64,000 nt of DNA from an uncultured Alphaproteobacteria bacterium. Its GTDB lineage: Bacteria; Pseudomonadota; Alphaproteobacteria; RF32; CAG-239. The notes under the pieces are model-generated. The model searched no databases and was not told the origin of the DNA. It saw only the letters and a list, made by a program, of their open reading frames with translations. The position numbers and the translations under genes are program-made. Position 1 is the stretch's first letter, and every line of letters starts with the position of its first letter. The DNA is taken from positions 1 to 64,000 of the forward strand of contig CAKQRQ010000003.1 of NCBI GenBank assembly GCA_934271465.1, read 5' to 3'. Below are positions 9,601 to 16,951 of the stretch, piece after piece.

Positions 9601-10069
9601 TAACATAGAGCTTGGCCGCGGCGCACTCGGCGCTTATGTCCGTTTTCCGAAACAATTTCAAATCTGGCTGGCGGCCGTGGAGCTCGTCGACCTCAATTTA
9701 GATTATCACTATTGGGTTTACGGCACGCTCTGGAACTTAAGCTTTGGCAGGCTGTCCACCCAAAACGCCGCTCTGTCGAACGATACGCTGGTCAAACTTG
9801 TCGGCCTGTTCCTGAATATTCCCTTAAGCGAAACCTTATCTCTCATCGACACGCCGCCGATTCTGGAGCTTTCGCTCTCCGGCGAAGACTTCCAACATCT
9901 CGCTTTATCTTTTTATAAACAAGACGAAAAATTTTACGTGCAATATTCTTTCAGCGGCGGCATAAAAACAACGGTTTTGCAAAATTTCGCCGCCCTGACA
10001 ACCGGAAAATTTTATGAACTATCCCCCGAAAACATGGAGAAAATATCAAATGTCCTTAACCAAAACTGA
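6635..10069 (+). CDS. Giant ABC-2 permease / GldG-like / DUF4340-like fusion
   Basis: A 1144-residue protein. About residues 1-260 are an ABC-2 permease with six or seven membrane spans (GldF-like). About 265-720 are a periplasmic GldG/ABC_transp_aux-like region that starts after a further span and the sequence DVTAEKLFTLSDSTKKILKNL. A membrane segment lies near 810-830 and another near 850. The last 270 residues, with SLSGKINDISEITLQNADRS, resemble DUF4340. In relatives these parts are usually two or three genes. In gliding Bacteroidetes GldA-F-G supports motility, but in Proteobacteria the role is unclear. It works with the ATPase just upstream. The domain borders are my estimates. Confidence 0.85.
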   Translation: MTKIFTVARGEFCRYFISPLAYVYLISFLLLNASFALYFGGIFTSGNASLRPIFDFLPWLYLLFIPGISMRLWAEEFKSGTILQIMTLPLSTTAFVWGKFLAAWAFCSLALILTFPFVITINWLGSPDNAVILNSYFGTFFLSGAMLAISQTASALTKNQVIALVIAVILNLLFFLSGLEYVLGFFRGFVPEYIIDMIASFSFLTRISEINSGVIILSSFIFFASLIIMFNFFTVMIISLKTSGVVFWLKSASASGCLLASLLVFCSFLGINLLSNNLFRSVNLDVTAEKLFTLSDSTKKILKNLPAPVTAKVYYSPILGERDEQMRRHFDTLRQLLKTYENASNGAFTYRFYNPEPLSDIEDRAIHAGLLALPVEDLNSSAYFGIVFVNENGQTRTIPFLPLSRQNLLEQDLTENIYLLEHQKKPLGLLTSLPMLGEAYDSKVTPPWQIITELQKYYTLKPVASPDDLKDLSLLMIAHPQNLSAKMEQALYDYSLNGGKILAFFDIAPEALRLVGPVTSLSTPSDYGHLPEKWGFRFYADKAVADLDNASQVMIETADYSGTTQDLIQFYLPQSSFFSDLPETTNLKKMLVTSASVFMPLKDSPVYFVPLLQVSENSELLPSNVVTDNIHPAEILRAFTPDKNPKYLAAHIISQDAAKPFELIVVGDSDMLYDSFWTDISKVGNQTFTVPLLDNGNFVLNALDVLSGNDALLDLRGKSPLPRPFTTLEKEQKETLRQFKIKEKDIFDEIAHIKKGLSEIWNKKDFEGRQNFTPDELSLISKIKTSLEQKRLDLYAIRSALNHHMEQTEFWIKLFNIYTVPTLILLGLLLVNLKKIPFKCPKPLGLNKQFYILCGIAALSALLGFWSIAALPENRTDSVEGTALFPSLSGKINDISEITLQNADRSLRLVKKESLWTLPDHPDFLVNQNRIRSFLTALLQASIYEKKADKAENLARFGLLPSKESDTSATTITLKAGAQTVVSFDVGDYNIELGRGALGAYVRFPKQFQIWLAAVELVDLNLDYHYWVYGTLWNLSFGRLSTQNAALSNDTLVKLVGLFLNIPLSETLSLIDTPPILELSLSGEDFQHLALSFYKQDEKFYVQYSFSGGIKTTVLQNFAALTTGKFYELSPENMEKISNVLNQN

Positions 10070-10976
10070 ATCTGACAAGCTCAAAAAAGTCGCCGCCATC
10101 AGCTCGATTTCTCTGGCTCTCGGTCTCTGTCTGGCCAAAGGCTTGGCTGTCTTCTACACCGGATCTCTAGCGGTGCTTTCTTCCATGGTGGACAGCCTGT
10201 CCGATATTTTTGCCTCGTTGGTCACTTTTTTCGCGGTTAAAATTTCCGTCCGTCCGGCCTCAATAACCTATCGTTACGGCTATGGCAAGGTTGAAGCCCT
10301 CAGCGCGCTGTTTCAGGCAGGATTTATTGCCATATCAGGAATTTATATTTTATATGATGCCGTTTTGCGTTTGGCGCACCCCGTAGCATTGACGCAAACG
10401 AATTTCGGGCTGGCTATTATGATTATCAGCCTTGTTTTGACATTGGTTTTGGTTGCGTTTCAGCGCTGGGTCGCCAAAAAAACAAACTCCCAAGCCATCT
10501 TGGCCGATTCCATGCACTACAGCGTGGACATCATGACCAACAGCTCCATTATTATATCGCTGATAGCCATTCATTTTTGGCAAATTTATTGGGTCGACAC
10601 AGCCATTGCCGGCCTCATCTCGGTTTATCTGCTTTACAACGCCTATGATTTGTCAAAAGATGCCGTCTCTCTTCTGTTGGACAGAGAGCTGAGTGACGAC
10701 ATCCGCGAAAACGTTCGCAAAATTGCCTGTTCCCATCCGCTGCATCCGGCCATTCACGACCTGCGCACCCGCGACCTCGGCGGCACGTATATGTTTGAAC
10801 TTCATCTTGAACTGGACGGGAATCTCGACTTAACAACGGCGCACCGTTACGGCGACGAGGTCGAAGCCCTCATCTTAAAAGCCTATCCCAATTCGCAAAT
10901 CATTATTCATCTTGATCCCTGCGGAATCACAGAAGACCGCCTCGACAACAACCTTGTCGATTCCCGCCGCAAATAA
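10050..10976 (+). CDS. Cation diffusion facilitator (FieF-like)
   Basis: A 308-residue CDF-family metal/proton antiporter of the inner membrane. Six spans fit residues about 12-200. Metal-site-type motifs are SMVDSLSDIFASL in span 2 (DxxxD) and ADSMHYSVDIMTN in span 5 (HxxxD), and a cytoplasmic domain with VEALILKAYP and IIHLDPCG follows. FieF-type proteins export Zn(II), Fe(II) or Cd(II); Fe or Zn is likeliest here. I chose the ATG at 10050 because GGAGA lies 9 nt upstream. It overlaps the 3' end of the permease gene by 20 bp. Confidence 0.92.
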   Translation: MSLTKTESDKLKKVAAISSISLALGLCLAKGLAVFYTGSLAVLSSMVDSLSDIFASLVTFFAVKISVRPASITYRYGYGKVEALSALFQAGFIAISGIYILYDAVLRLAHPVALTQTNFGLAIMIISLVLTLVLVAFQRWVAKKTNSQAILADSMHYSVDIMTNSSIIISLIAIHFWQIYWVDTAIAGLISVYLLYNAYDLSKDAVSLLLDRELSDDIRENVRKIACSHPLHPAIHDLRTRDLGGTYMFELHLELDGNLDLTTAHRYGDEVEALILKAYPNSQIIIHLDPCGITEDRLDNNLVDSRRK

Positions 10977-11275
10977 AATCTGTTAGAACCGATATTTCAA
11001 ATCCACATTAGCCGATGTTTCTTTATAATCGGAACCAAACGTATGCGCAACAGACGCCCCGACCGAATATCATTCCCCTCATTTACCGCAATAGCCATAT
11101 TTTCAACATCGGCGTTTTTCAGAGAAAGAAAATTAGCTACAGCTACTGAATCTTCATCTAATATTTCTTTGCCGGCAACTGCAGTATCATAATATATTCC
11201 AGCATATTTTTTATAATATTTATTACTTCTTCCTCTGTCGAAAGAGAGTTAGCCTTTTCATTTAAATCAAATCGC
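10977..11275 (-). pseudogene. Decayed gene with an outer-membrane-type C-terminus
   Basis: On the minus strand the last stretch before the stop at 10983-10985 reads SVGASVAHTFGSDYKETS and then NVDLKYRF, an alternating pattern with a terminal Phe typical of outer-membrane beta-barrels. Upstream, readable segments continue in other frames (for example EILDEDSVAVANFLSL and LNEKANSLSTEEEVINI), interrupted by at least two frame changes. No intact ORF covers the region. It is best read as the remnant of one or two genes; the family cannot be named. Confidence 0.35.
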
Positions 11276-11312
11276 CGTCTTTGAGAAAAAAGTATGTTTT
11301 AATACCAAAGAA

Positions 11313-11382
11313 CGAACCCATGGGTTCGCCCTTCTCGGAAAGCCATAAAAAAAGCCCGCTACTGTCCATTGCTGCGCAATGG
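11313..11382. repeat. GC-rich palindromes in an intergenic island
   Basis: A perfect 16-bp palindrome, CGAACCCATGGGTTCG (11313-11328), is followed by a hairpin CCATTGC-TGC-GCAATGG (11366-11382) enclosed by CCCG/CGGG. The stretch to about 11470 is much richer in G+C than its surroundings and holds no supported gene. It looks like a repeat or remnant of a small inserted element. Confidence 0.4.
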
Positions 11383-11504
11383 CGGGGGAATTACTCCGCT
11401 GACGCTCCGTCCACTACGGCACTCGGCTGCGCCGACCGGTGTCCTCCCGCTCGCCTGTGCCTTGTAGTCAACCCCACTCTTTCGTAAGTTCAATCCCATC
11501 TACC

Positions 11505-11550
11505 CATAATTAATCCCCCTGCTTTTGCAAAGACAGGGGGATTAATTATG
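11505..11550. repeat. 17-bp perfect inverted repeat abutting tRNA-Arg
   Basis: CATAATTAATCCCCCTG (11505-11521) is the exact reverse complement of 11534-11550, with a 12-nt loop. One arm overlaps the encoded CCA of tRNA-Arg by two bases. There is no T-run on either side, so it is not a classical intrinsic terminator. It could act as a processing or Rho-independent stall structure, or be an element end. Confidence 0.7.
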
Positions 11551-11625
11551 GCGTACCCGGAGGGATTCGAACCCACGACCCTCAGCGTCGGAGGCTGATA
11601 CTCTATCCAACTGAGCTACGGGTAC
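11549..11625 (-). tRNA. tRNA-Arg (CCG)
   Basis: A 77-nt tRNA reads on the minus strand: acceptor GTACCCG/CGGGTAC, D-arm GCTCAGTTGGATAGAGT, anticodon loop CTCCGAC (anticodon CCG), T-arm GTGGGTTCGAATCC and an encoded CCA. It stands alone between the decayed region and rpmB. Confidence 0.96.
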
Positions 11626-11725
11626 ATTTTCAAAAACTTTTTCTTCTCTACATCATTTCAAACAAAATTTCCAGCAAAATTTTTCAAAAACCCGCAGAAA
11701 AAACCTTTTTTGGCTAAATTTTCTC

Positions 11726-11754
11726 TTGACTATTCAAAGAATAATATGTATTAA
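11726..11754 (+). promoter_or_regulatory. Promoter of rpmB
   Basis: TTGACT at 11726-11731 and TATTAA at 11749-11754 with the ideal 17-nt spacer, 35 bp before the rpmB start codon. Confidence 0.7.
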
Positions 11755-11789
11755 GAGGCAACGAGTTTTTATAAAAAAGGATTAAAACA

Positions 11790-12080
11790 ATGGCTAAAAA
11801 ATGTGATATTTCGGGTATCGGCGCTATGAGCGGTAACAATGTCAGCCACGCTAACAACCACAACCGCCGCCGTTTTTTGCCCAACTTGCAGGTCGTTTCT
11901 TTGTTAAGCGATATTTTGGGTAAGGTTTTCAAATTGAAAGTTTGCTCCAAGACTTTGCGCTCTATTGAGCACAATGGCGGTTTGGATGCCTATCTTGAAG
12001 GCACTTCCAACACCAAACTTTCTGATGAAGCCAAAAAAATCAAAAAAGCAATTGCAAAGAAAAAAGCCTCCGCAAAGTAA
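11790..12080 (+). CDS. rpmB: 50S ribosomal protein L28
   Basis: A 96-residue L28 with the conserved start MAKKCDISG, the basic NNHNRRRFLPNLQ segment and KVCSKTLRSIEHNGGLDAYL. Residues beyond about 80 form a Lys/Ala-rich tail that alphaproteobacterial L28 usually has and E. coli L28 lacks. It is a single-gene unit with its own promoter (11726-11754), an AAGGA ribosome binding site and a terminator at 12102. Confidence 0.97.
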   Translation: MAKKCDISGIGAMSGNNVSHANNHNRRRFLPNLQVVSLLSDILGKVFKLKVCSKTLRSIEHNGGLDAYLEGTSNTKLSDEAKKIKKAIAKKKASAK

Positions 12081-12101
12081 TATATAAAAAACCGTGTTTT
12101 C

Positions 12102-12135
12102 AAGCCCCGTTTTTCAAAAGCGGGGCTTATTTTAT
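12102..12135 (+). terminator. Intrinsic terminator of rpmB
   Basis: AAGCCCCG and CGGGGCTT separated by 11 nt, followed by ATTTTAT. Confidence 0.75.
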
Positions 12136-12188
12136 CCCCGTTATCCACACAATCCACAGGGTTGAAAAATAACACCTCATAAAAACCT

Positions 12189-12216
12189 TTGTCTTTTAAA
12201 ATTTGTCGGATATAAC
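12189..12216 (+). promoter_or_regulatory. Likely promoter of dnaB
   Basis: TTGTCT (12189-12194), a 16-nt spacer and TATAAC (12211-12216), 36 bp before the dnaB start. Confidence 0.45.
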
Positions 12217-12252
12217 AAAACTAACATTTTTTGATATTTAAGGACACCGCCT

Positions 12253-13731
12253 ATGGATACCACCCTCAAACCCGAACAACTTCCCAAAAACATTGAAGCC
12301 GAACAAGCTCTCCTCGGGGCGATTCTGGCCAATAACAAAACCTTTGAAAAAGTATCCGAATTTTTGCGTCCCGAACATTTTGCCGACCCGATTCACGCCA
12401 AAATTTTTGACATCATCTCCAAACTGATTACCCGCGGCCATGTCGCCGATACCGTTACCCTCAAAAACTATTTTGAGCAAGACGGCTCTTTGGACGAGGT
12501 CGGCGGATACAAATATCTTATCAAATTGGCCGATTCCGCCACGCCGTTGACCAATGCCGAATATTATGCCCAATTTATTTATGACAAATATCTGCGCCGC
12601 GAGCTCATCGCAACCGGATTCGAAATCGCCAACAACGCCGCCAAAGAAGATTTGGACTCTGATGCTTCCGAACAAATTGAAAACGCCGAAAAACGCTTGT
12701 TTGATTTGGCCAATCAGGGCGAATCTTCCACCGGCTTTATTGAATTTTCAACCGCCCTGACCGATTCTGTCAAACGTATCGAATCCGCCTACCAAAAAGA
12801 CGGCAAAATTTCAGGCTTACCCACGGGGCTTGACGCGCTTGATGCCATAACAGGAGGGTTAAACGATTCTGATCTGATTATTATTGCCGGCCGCCCTGCC
12901 ATGGGAAAAACAGCTCTGGCCACCAATATCGCCTATAATGTCGCCGACTTTTTGGCTCATGACAAAAACACCCCCGCCAAAAACAAAGGCGTCGCCTTTT
13001 TCTCTTTGGAAATGTCCGCCGACCAATTGGCCTCGCGTATTCTTTCCACCGTCACCCAAACAAACGGCCACAAAATGCGCACCGGCGAGCTGGAGACAGC
13101 CGAATTTACCCGTATTGCGGCCGCCGTCCGTGAACTGGAGCAAATTCCGCTCTATATTGACGATACCCCCGGCCTCAACATCAACACCATACGCACGCGC
13201 GCCCGCCGGCTTAAGCGCAACAAAGGCCTCGGCCTCATCGTCATCGACTATATCCAATTGATTAACGGAACCGGCAGCAAACGCAGCGAAGGAAACCGCG
13301 TTCAAGAACTTTCCGAAATCTCCCGAGGCCTCAAAATCTTGGCCAAAGAGCTTCAAGTTCCCGTTATCGCGCTGTCCCAATTGAACCGCGGTGTCGAAAG
13401 CCGTGATGACAAACGCCCCTTGATGTCCGACCTGCGTGAATCCGGCTCAATCGAACAAGACGCTGATATTGTTATGTTTGTTTTCAGAGAAAACTATTAC
13501 ATCAAAAACGAAGAACCAAAACCCAAAGCTGGCGAATTGCCCGAACATCTGCAAAAACGTCTTGACGACTGGAAAGCCCGCCTTGCGGCCACTCAAAATA
13601 TCGCCGAAGTTATTATCGGAAAACAGCGTCACGGCCCAACGGGAACGGTTCAGCTCTTCTGGAACGGCGATTATGCACAATTCGGCAACCTCGCCAAACA
13701 AGAATATTTGCCCGAACAGATTGGAAACTAA
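12253..13731 (+). CDS. dnaB: Replicative DNA helicase DnaB
   Basis: The hexameric helicase of the replication fork. The 492-residue chain has the N-terminal primase-interaction domain (NIEAEQALLGAIL, about 12-125), a linker, and the RecA-like C-terminal domain with Walker A GRPAMGKT near 212-219, the VIDYIQLI Walker B region near 335 and SQLNRGVESRDDKRP, the usual DnaB motif. The C-terminal insertion around EEPKPKAGELPEHLQKR is alphaproteobacterial in style. ycgN starts at the base after its stop codon. Confidence 0.98.
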   Translation: MDTTLKPEQLPKNIEAEQALLGAILANNKTFEKVSEFLRPEHFADPIHAKIFDIISKLITRGHVADTVTLKNYFEQDGSLDEVGGYKYLIKLADSATPLTNAEYYAQFIYDKYLRRELIATGFEIANNAAKEDLDSDASEQIENAEKRLFDLANQGESSTGFIEFSTALTDSVKRIESAYQKDGKISGLPTGLDALDAITGGLNDSDLIIIAGRPAMGKTALATNIAYNVADFLAHDKNTPAKNKGVAFFSLEMSADQLASRILSTVTQTNGHKMRTGELETAEFTRIAAAVRELEQIPLYIDDTPGLNINTIRTRARRLKRNKGLGLIVIDYIQLINGTGSKRSEGNRVQELSEISRGLKILAKELQVPVIALSQLNRGVESRDDKRPLMSDLRESGSIEQDADIVMFVFRENYYIKNEEPKPKAGELPEHLQKRLDDWKARLAATQNIAEVIIGKQRHGPTGTVQLFWNGDYAQFGNLAKQEYLPEQIGN

Positions 13732-14229
13732 ATGCACGATTGGCCAAAAACATCAACAACGCCTGAAGACAGGTTCAAAAATACCGATTCTTTTGAGCCC
13801 GAATTTTGGAAAAAGAAATCACTTTCCGAACTATCTAAAGAAGAATGGGAACAGTTATGTGACGGCTGCGGCAAATGCTGCCTTAATAAAATCGATATTC
13901 GGGGGCGCGTGCGTTTTACAAATGTCCGATGTCGTTTTCTAAACCCCGAAACAGGCCTGTGTCAAATTTATGAACACCGTTTTGAAAAAGTTTCGGATTG
14001 CCGTGATATTGATTTGAACACTGTTCTGACCGAACCCGAAATTTTACCAAAAACCTGCGCCTATCGGCTCTTGGCCGAAGGGGAGGAGCTTCCCTCATGG
14101 CACCCCCTCGTCACAAAAAACGCCGATTCAGTTCATCAGGCCGGTATGTCTGTCAAAGGCCGCCCGCTTGTCTCCGAAACAGAGGTCTCCGATTATGAAA
14201 ATAACATTGTTGACTGGTCGGACGTTTGA
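13732..14229 (+). CDS. YcgN-like cysteine-cluster protein (UPF0260)
   Basis: A 165-residue member of the YkgJ/YcgN family. The N-terminal FWKKKSLSELSKEEWEQLCDGCGKCC is the family hallmark, and further Cys (CRFL, CQIY, DCRD, CAYR) are spaced as expected for a metal or Fe-S site, which is itself an inference from the family. No reaction is established for it. It begins directly after the dnaB stop and overlaps the next gene by 35 bp, so the three genes are one operon. Confidence 0.88.
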   Translation: MHDWPKTSTTPEDRFKNTDSFEPEFWKKKSLSELSKEEWEQLCDGCGKCCLNKIDIRGRVRFTNVRCRFLNPETGLCQIYEHRFEKVSDCRDIDLNTVLTEPEILPKTCAYRLLAEGEELPSWHPLVTKNADSVHQAGMSVKGRPLVSETEVSDYENNIVDWSDV

Positions 14230-14902
14230 TTTTAAAGAAAAATTCGGATTCAATATCAAAGTCGTTAAATCAGCACAGGCAAAACGGCTGACTCTCCGTA
14301 TTGACGAAAAAAACCACCGCCCGATATTGACCGTTCCCAAATACTGTTCCCAAACACAAGCGCTCAAGTTTTTGGAAGACAATCACGACTGGATGATTAA
14401 TATGTTGGCCAGACTACCCCGTTCGACAGACTTTTCAAACGGCGAAACAATCTCATTTTTCGGGCAAAAATACATCATCTTGCATACCCCCCTCGAACGC
14501 CGCACCTATTTTGACGACGGCTTCCTCAAAGTCAGCGGAGACAGCGAATTTCTGCACCGCCGCACAATGGATTTCTTAAAACAATCCACCTTGAAAAAAC
14601 TATCGGAAATGACCGTCAAACAGGCAAAAATTCTGGGCTGCCGCGTCTCAAGCGTTGCGATAAAAGACACCAAATCACGCTGGGGAAGCTGTTCCACGCT
14701 GGGCAACATCAATTATAATTGGCGAATTTGCATGGCGCCGATTCATGTCATCAACTATCTGGTCTGCCACGAGGTTTCGCACCTTAAACATCCCGATCAT
14801 TCCACAGCCTTTTGGAGCTGCGTCAAAGACCTCTGCCCCGACTATGAAGAAGGCCGCCATTGGCTGAAAGTCAAAGGCAAAGACCTCTACAAATACATTT
14901 AA
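14195..14902 (+). CDS. YgjP/SprT-like metallopeptidase (UPF0758/DUF45 type)
   Basis: A 235-residue predicted zinc-dependent hydrolase. The C-terminal part has SRWGSCSTLGNINYNW, then VCHEVSHLKHPDHSTAFW, giving the HExxH zinc site and a third His downstream, as in DUF45 (YgjP/WLM-like) proteins. The role of this family is not settled. I use the ATG at 14195, which has AGAGG nine bases upstream and lies inside the 3' end of the ycgN-like gene; a start 9 codons earlier has no ribosome binding site. Confidence 0.88.
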   Translation: MKITLLTGRTFDFKEKFGFNIKVVKSAQAKRLTLRIDEKNHRPILTVPKYCSQTQALKFLEDNHDWMINMLARLPRSTDFSNGETISFFGQKYIILHTPLERRTYFDDGFLKVSGDSEFLHRRTMDFLKQSTLKKLSEMTVKQAKILGCRVSSVAIKDTKSRWGSCSTLGNINYNWRICMAPIHVINYLVCHEVSHLKHPDHSTAFWSCVKDLCPDYEEGRHWLKVKGKDLYKYI

Positions 14903-14977
14903 GCATCTCGTTTATTGATTTTTTAAGAATATTTCCCTATATTATAATCAACAACAACTTAAACAAAAGGATTCCAA

Positions 14978-15697
14978 ATGGAAAAAGAACTTTATTCTAA
15001 GGCAGAATCTGCGTCCGTCGATGCCGGTTTGCGCAGTTATATGCAAAAAATTTACAACTTTATGGCCGGCGGTTTGTGCGTAACGGGGCTTGCCGCATGG
15101 ATTGTCGCAAACACATCTTTAATCACACTGTTTTTTAACATCACCCCCCAAAGCATCTCTTTATCCGGTCTCGGCTGGGTTGCTTTTCTTGCCCCGCTGG
15201 TTATGGTATTTGCGTTCGGTTGGGTTGCCCGCTCCGGCTCGGCTAAACAAGTTCAGCTCTTGTTTTGGAGCTATGCGGCTTTAATGGGTGTCGGATTAAC
15301 CCCGATTTTCCTGCTCTATACACAAAGCAGCCTTGTTCGGGTCTTCTTAATCACCGCCGGATCTTTCGGCGCGCTCAGCCTCTACGGCTACACAACCAAA
15401 CGTGATTTAACAGGCGTGGGCTCATTCCTTTATATGGGATTGTTCGGCTTAATTATCGCAATGCTTGTCAATCTTTTCCTTAAAAGTTCTGGTCTTGATT
15501 GGGCTTTGTCCTTCATCGGCGTCGGCATTTTCAGCGGTCTGACAGCTTATGACACGCAACGCCTCAGAGAAATTTACAGCTCTGTCGATTCCTCCGAAAC
15601 ACTCTCCAAAAAAGCTCTTGTTGGCGCGTTGAGTTTATATTTGGACTTTATTAACCTGTTCTTATATTTGCTCCGCTTCCTCGGAGACAGAAAATAA
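14978..15697 (+). CDS. Bax inhibitor-1 / YccA-family membrane protein
   Basis: A 239-residue protein with seven hydrophobic segments from about residue 28 and the family motifs LSLYGYTTKRDL, GLTAYDTQRLREIY and ALSLYLDFINLFLYLLRFLG at the C-terminus. Bacterial members (YccA, YbhL, BsYetJ) are inner-membrane proteins; YccA modulates FtsH and YetJ leaks calcium in a pH-dependent way. A TATAAT lies at 14943-14948, without a good -35. The gene is closed by the terminator at 15706. Confidence 0.94.
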   Translation: MEKELYSKAESASVDAGLRSYMQKIYNFMAGGLCVTGLAAWIVANTSLITLFFNITPQSISLSGLGWVAFLAPLVMVFAFGWVARSGSAKQVQLLFWSYAALMGVGLTPIFLLYTQSSLVRVFLITAGSFGALSLYGYTTKRDLTGVGSFLYMGLFGLIIAMLVNLFLKSSGLDWALSFIGVGIFSGLTAYDTQRLREIYSSVDSSETLSKKALVGALSLYLDFINLFLYLLRFLGDRK

Positions 15698-15705
15698 AAC
15701 AAACA

Positions 15706-15738
15706 TTAAGAGCCTCGTTTTTTGCGAGGCTCTTTTTT
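15706..15738. terminator. Terminator between convergent genes
   Basis: AAGAGCCTCG and CGAGGCTCTT with a 7-nt loop, then TTTT. It serves the Bax-inhibitor gene on the plus strand and may also act on the minus-strand gene whose stop codon touches it. Confidence 0.8.
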
Positions 15739-16804
15739 ATAATGTATCCGGAATAAAAAACTCTGTTGAACTTCTTGGAGTGTTTTGAGCTGTCTTAATA
15801 GCTGTAATAGCCTGTTCAATCAATTTCTTGGCGGAATGTCCAGGGTGCGGGAAGACGCTTACCCCCATCGAAAACAAAAGTTCATGCCGTGTAAAATTAT
15901 CACTTACACCATCATTCAAAACCTCGGATATCCGCCGAATTTCATGGTTAACATCAGCTTTATTTCTAAGCCCTGGAAGCAAAATCCAAAAATTATATTT
16001 CAACCCGACCGAAACTGTCGTGCTCTTAGGCAGATTCTGCACAAGATTATTTGCTGCTTTTTTGATAATGACATCCTCAATATGCATTTTTCTGAAAGCT
16101 TCAATATTATCTATACTTACAGCCGCAACAGCTATCATATTTTTATCACGAAGATTTTCTTTGGCATTTTCCAAAGAAACAGCTACCTGCACTCTATCTT
16201 CAAACAAAAAGAAATTCGGCAGCCCCGTCAAATCATCATACAAATTATTAAATGTCGGCTTAACAACCTTTTTGGTGTGCTCTCCAAGCAAAATAAACGA
16301 AAAATGTTCAATTTCCGAAAGATAAATTGCCTGAAAAGTCATCGGGATAAGCTTTCCGCTCATTGTTTTCAGCTTAATTTTCAAAGATTTGGCATTAGTT
16401 AACATTTCTCCGATATTCTCGGCCAATAGATTCCAACTTTCTTTAGCAACCAAATTCAAAAAATTATTCCCGACAACATCTTTATCTGGTCCGATTTCCA
16501 ACAAACTCATTGCCGCCGGATTAAGATAAACAAGCTTATCGTCCCTAATTAAAAAAGTCGGCCTTTCCGAAGTTGCTAAGACCATATTAACCATATCTGA
16601 CAAACTGACATCAAGTTTCCGCCAACCATCGGGTTGTTTTTTTTTGAAAACTTTTTGTTCTGGAAGCTTGTCCGTTGAAAGGGTTTCAAGAGATTTTAAA
16701 TCAACATTATATTTATCGGCGCTCTTCAAAACAGACAAATCAACAGCTCCCGCCGAAGGCAGGTTTTTCCCATCCAGATCTATCAAACCGTTTTGTTGCT
16801 CCAC
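15737..16804 (-). CDS. PAS-like plus degenerate GGDEF protein
   Basis: A 355-residue soluble protein. Residues about 70-175 look like a PAS sensor domain (FLIRDDKLVYLNPAAMSLL). A GGDEF-type domain begins with DLTGLPN at 191-197, but the active-site GGDEF is replaced by LKYNF (268-272, followed by WILLPG). Diguanylate cyclase activity is therefore unlikely, so it is probably a sensory or scaffold protein that could still bind a nucleotide or a partner. The start is a GTG at 16804. It is divergent from the pseudokinase gene. Confidence 0.85.
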   Translation of the reverse strand: MEQQNGLIDLDGKNLPSAGAVDLSVLKSADKYNVDLKSLETLSTDKLPEQKVFKKKQPDGWRKLDVSLSDMVNMVLATSERPTFLIRDDKLVYLNPAAMSLLEIGPDKDVVGNNFLNLVAKESWNLLAENIGEMLTNAKSLKIKLKTMSGKLIPMTFQAIYLSEIEHFSFILLGEHTKKVVKPTFNNLYDDLTGLPNFFLFEDRVQVAVSLENAKENLRDKNMIAVAAVSIDNIEAFRKMHIEDVIIKKAANNLVQNLPKSTTVSVGLKYNFWILLPGLRNKADVNHEIRRISEVLNDGVSDNFTRHELLFSMGVSVFPHPGHSAKKLIEQAITAIKTAQNTPRSSTEFFIPDTL

Positions 16805-16951
16805 TTTTCAAATCTCAAATTGCAAAAAATATCTTTGTTAAGGATATTAGAATCTATTTTATAAAAAAACAATGCTAAAAATTTGTATTTTATTAACGAT
16901 ATGCCATTACAATATAAATTATTTAATAAAATCTTATGGAAAGATTTCAAG

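Noticed and set aside
11281..11487. 68-codon plus-strand ORF in the GC-rich island
   Set aside because: It runs through palindromes, has no ribosome binding site, and reads like translated repeat.
12859..13942. Long ORFs overlapping dnaB and ycgN in other frames
   Set aside because: They lie wholly or largely within well-identified genes and resemble no family; they are shadows of biased codon use.
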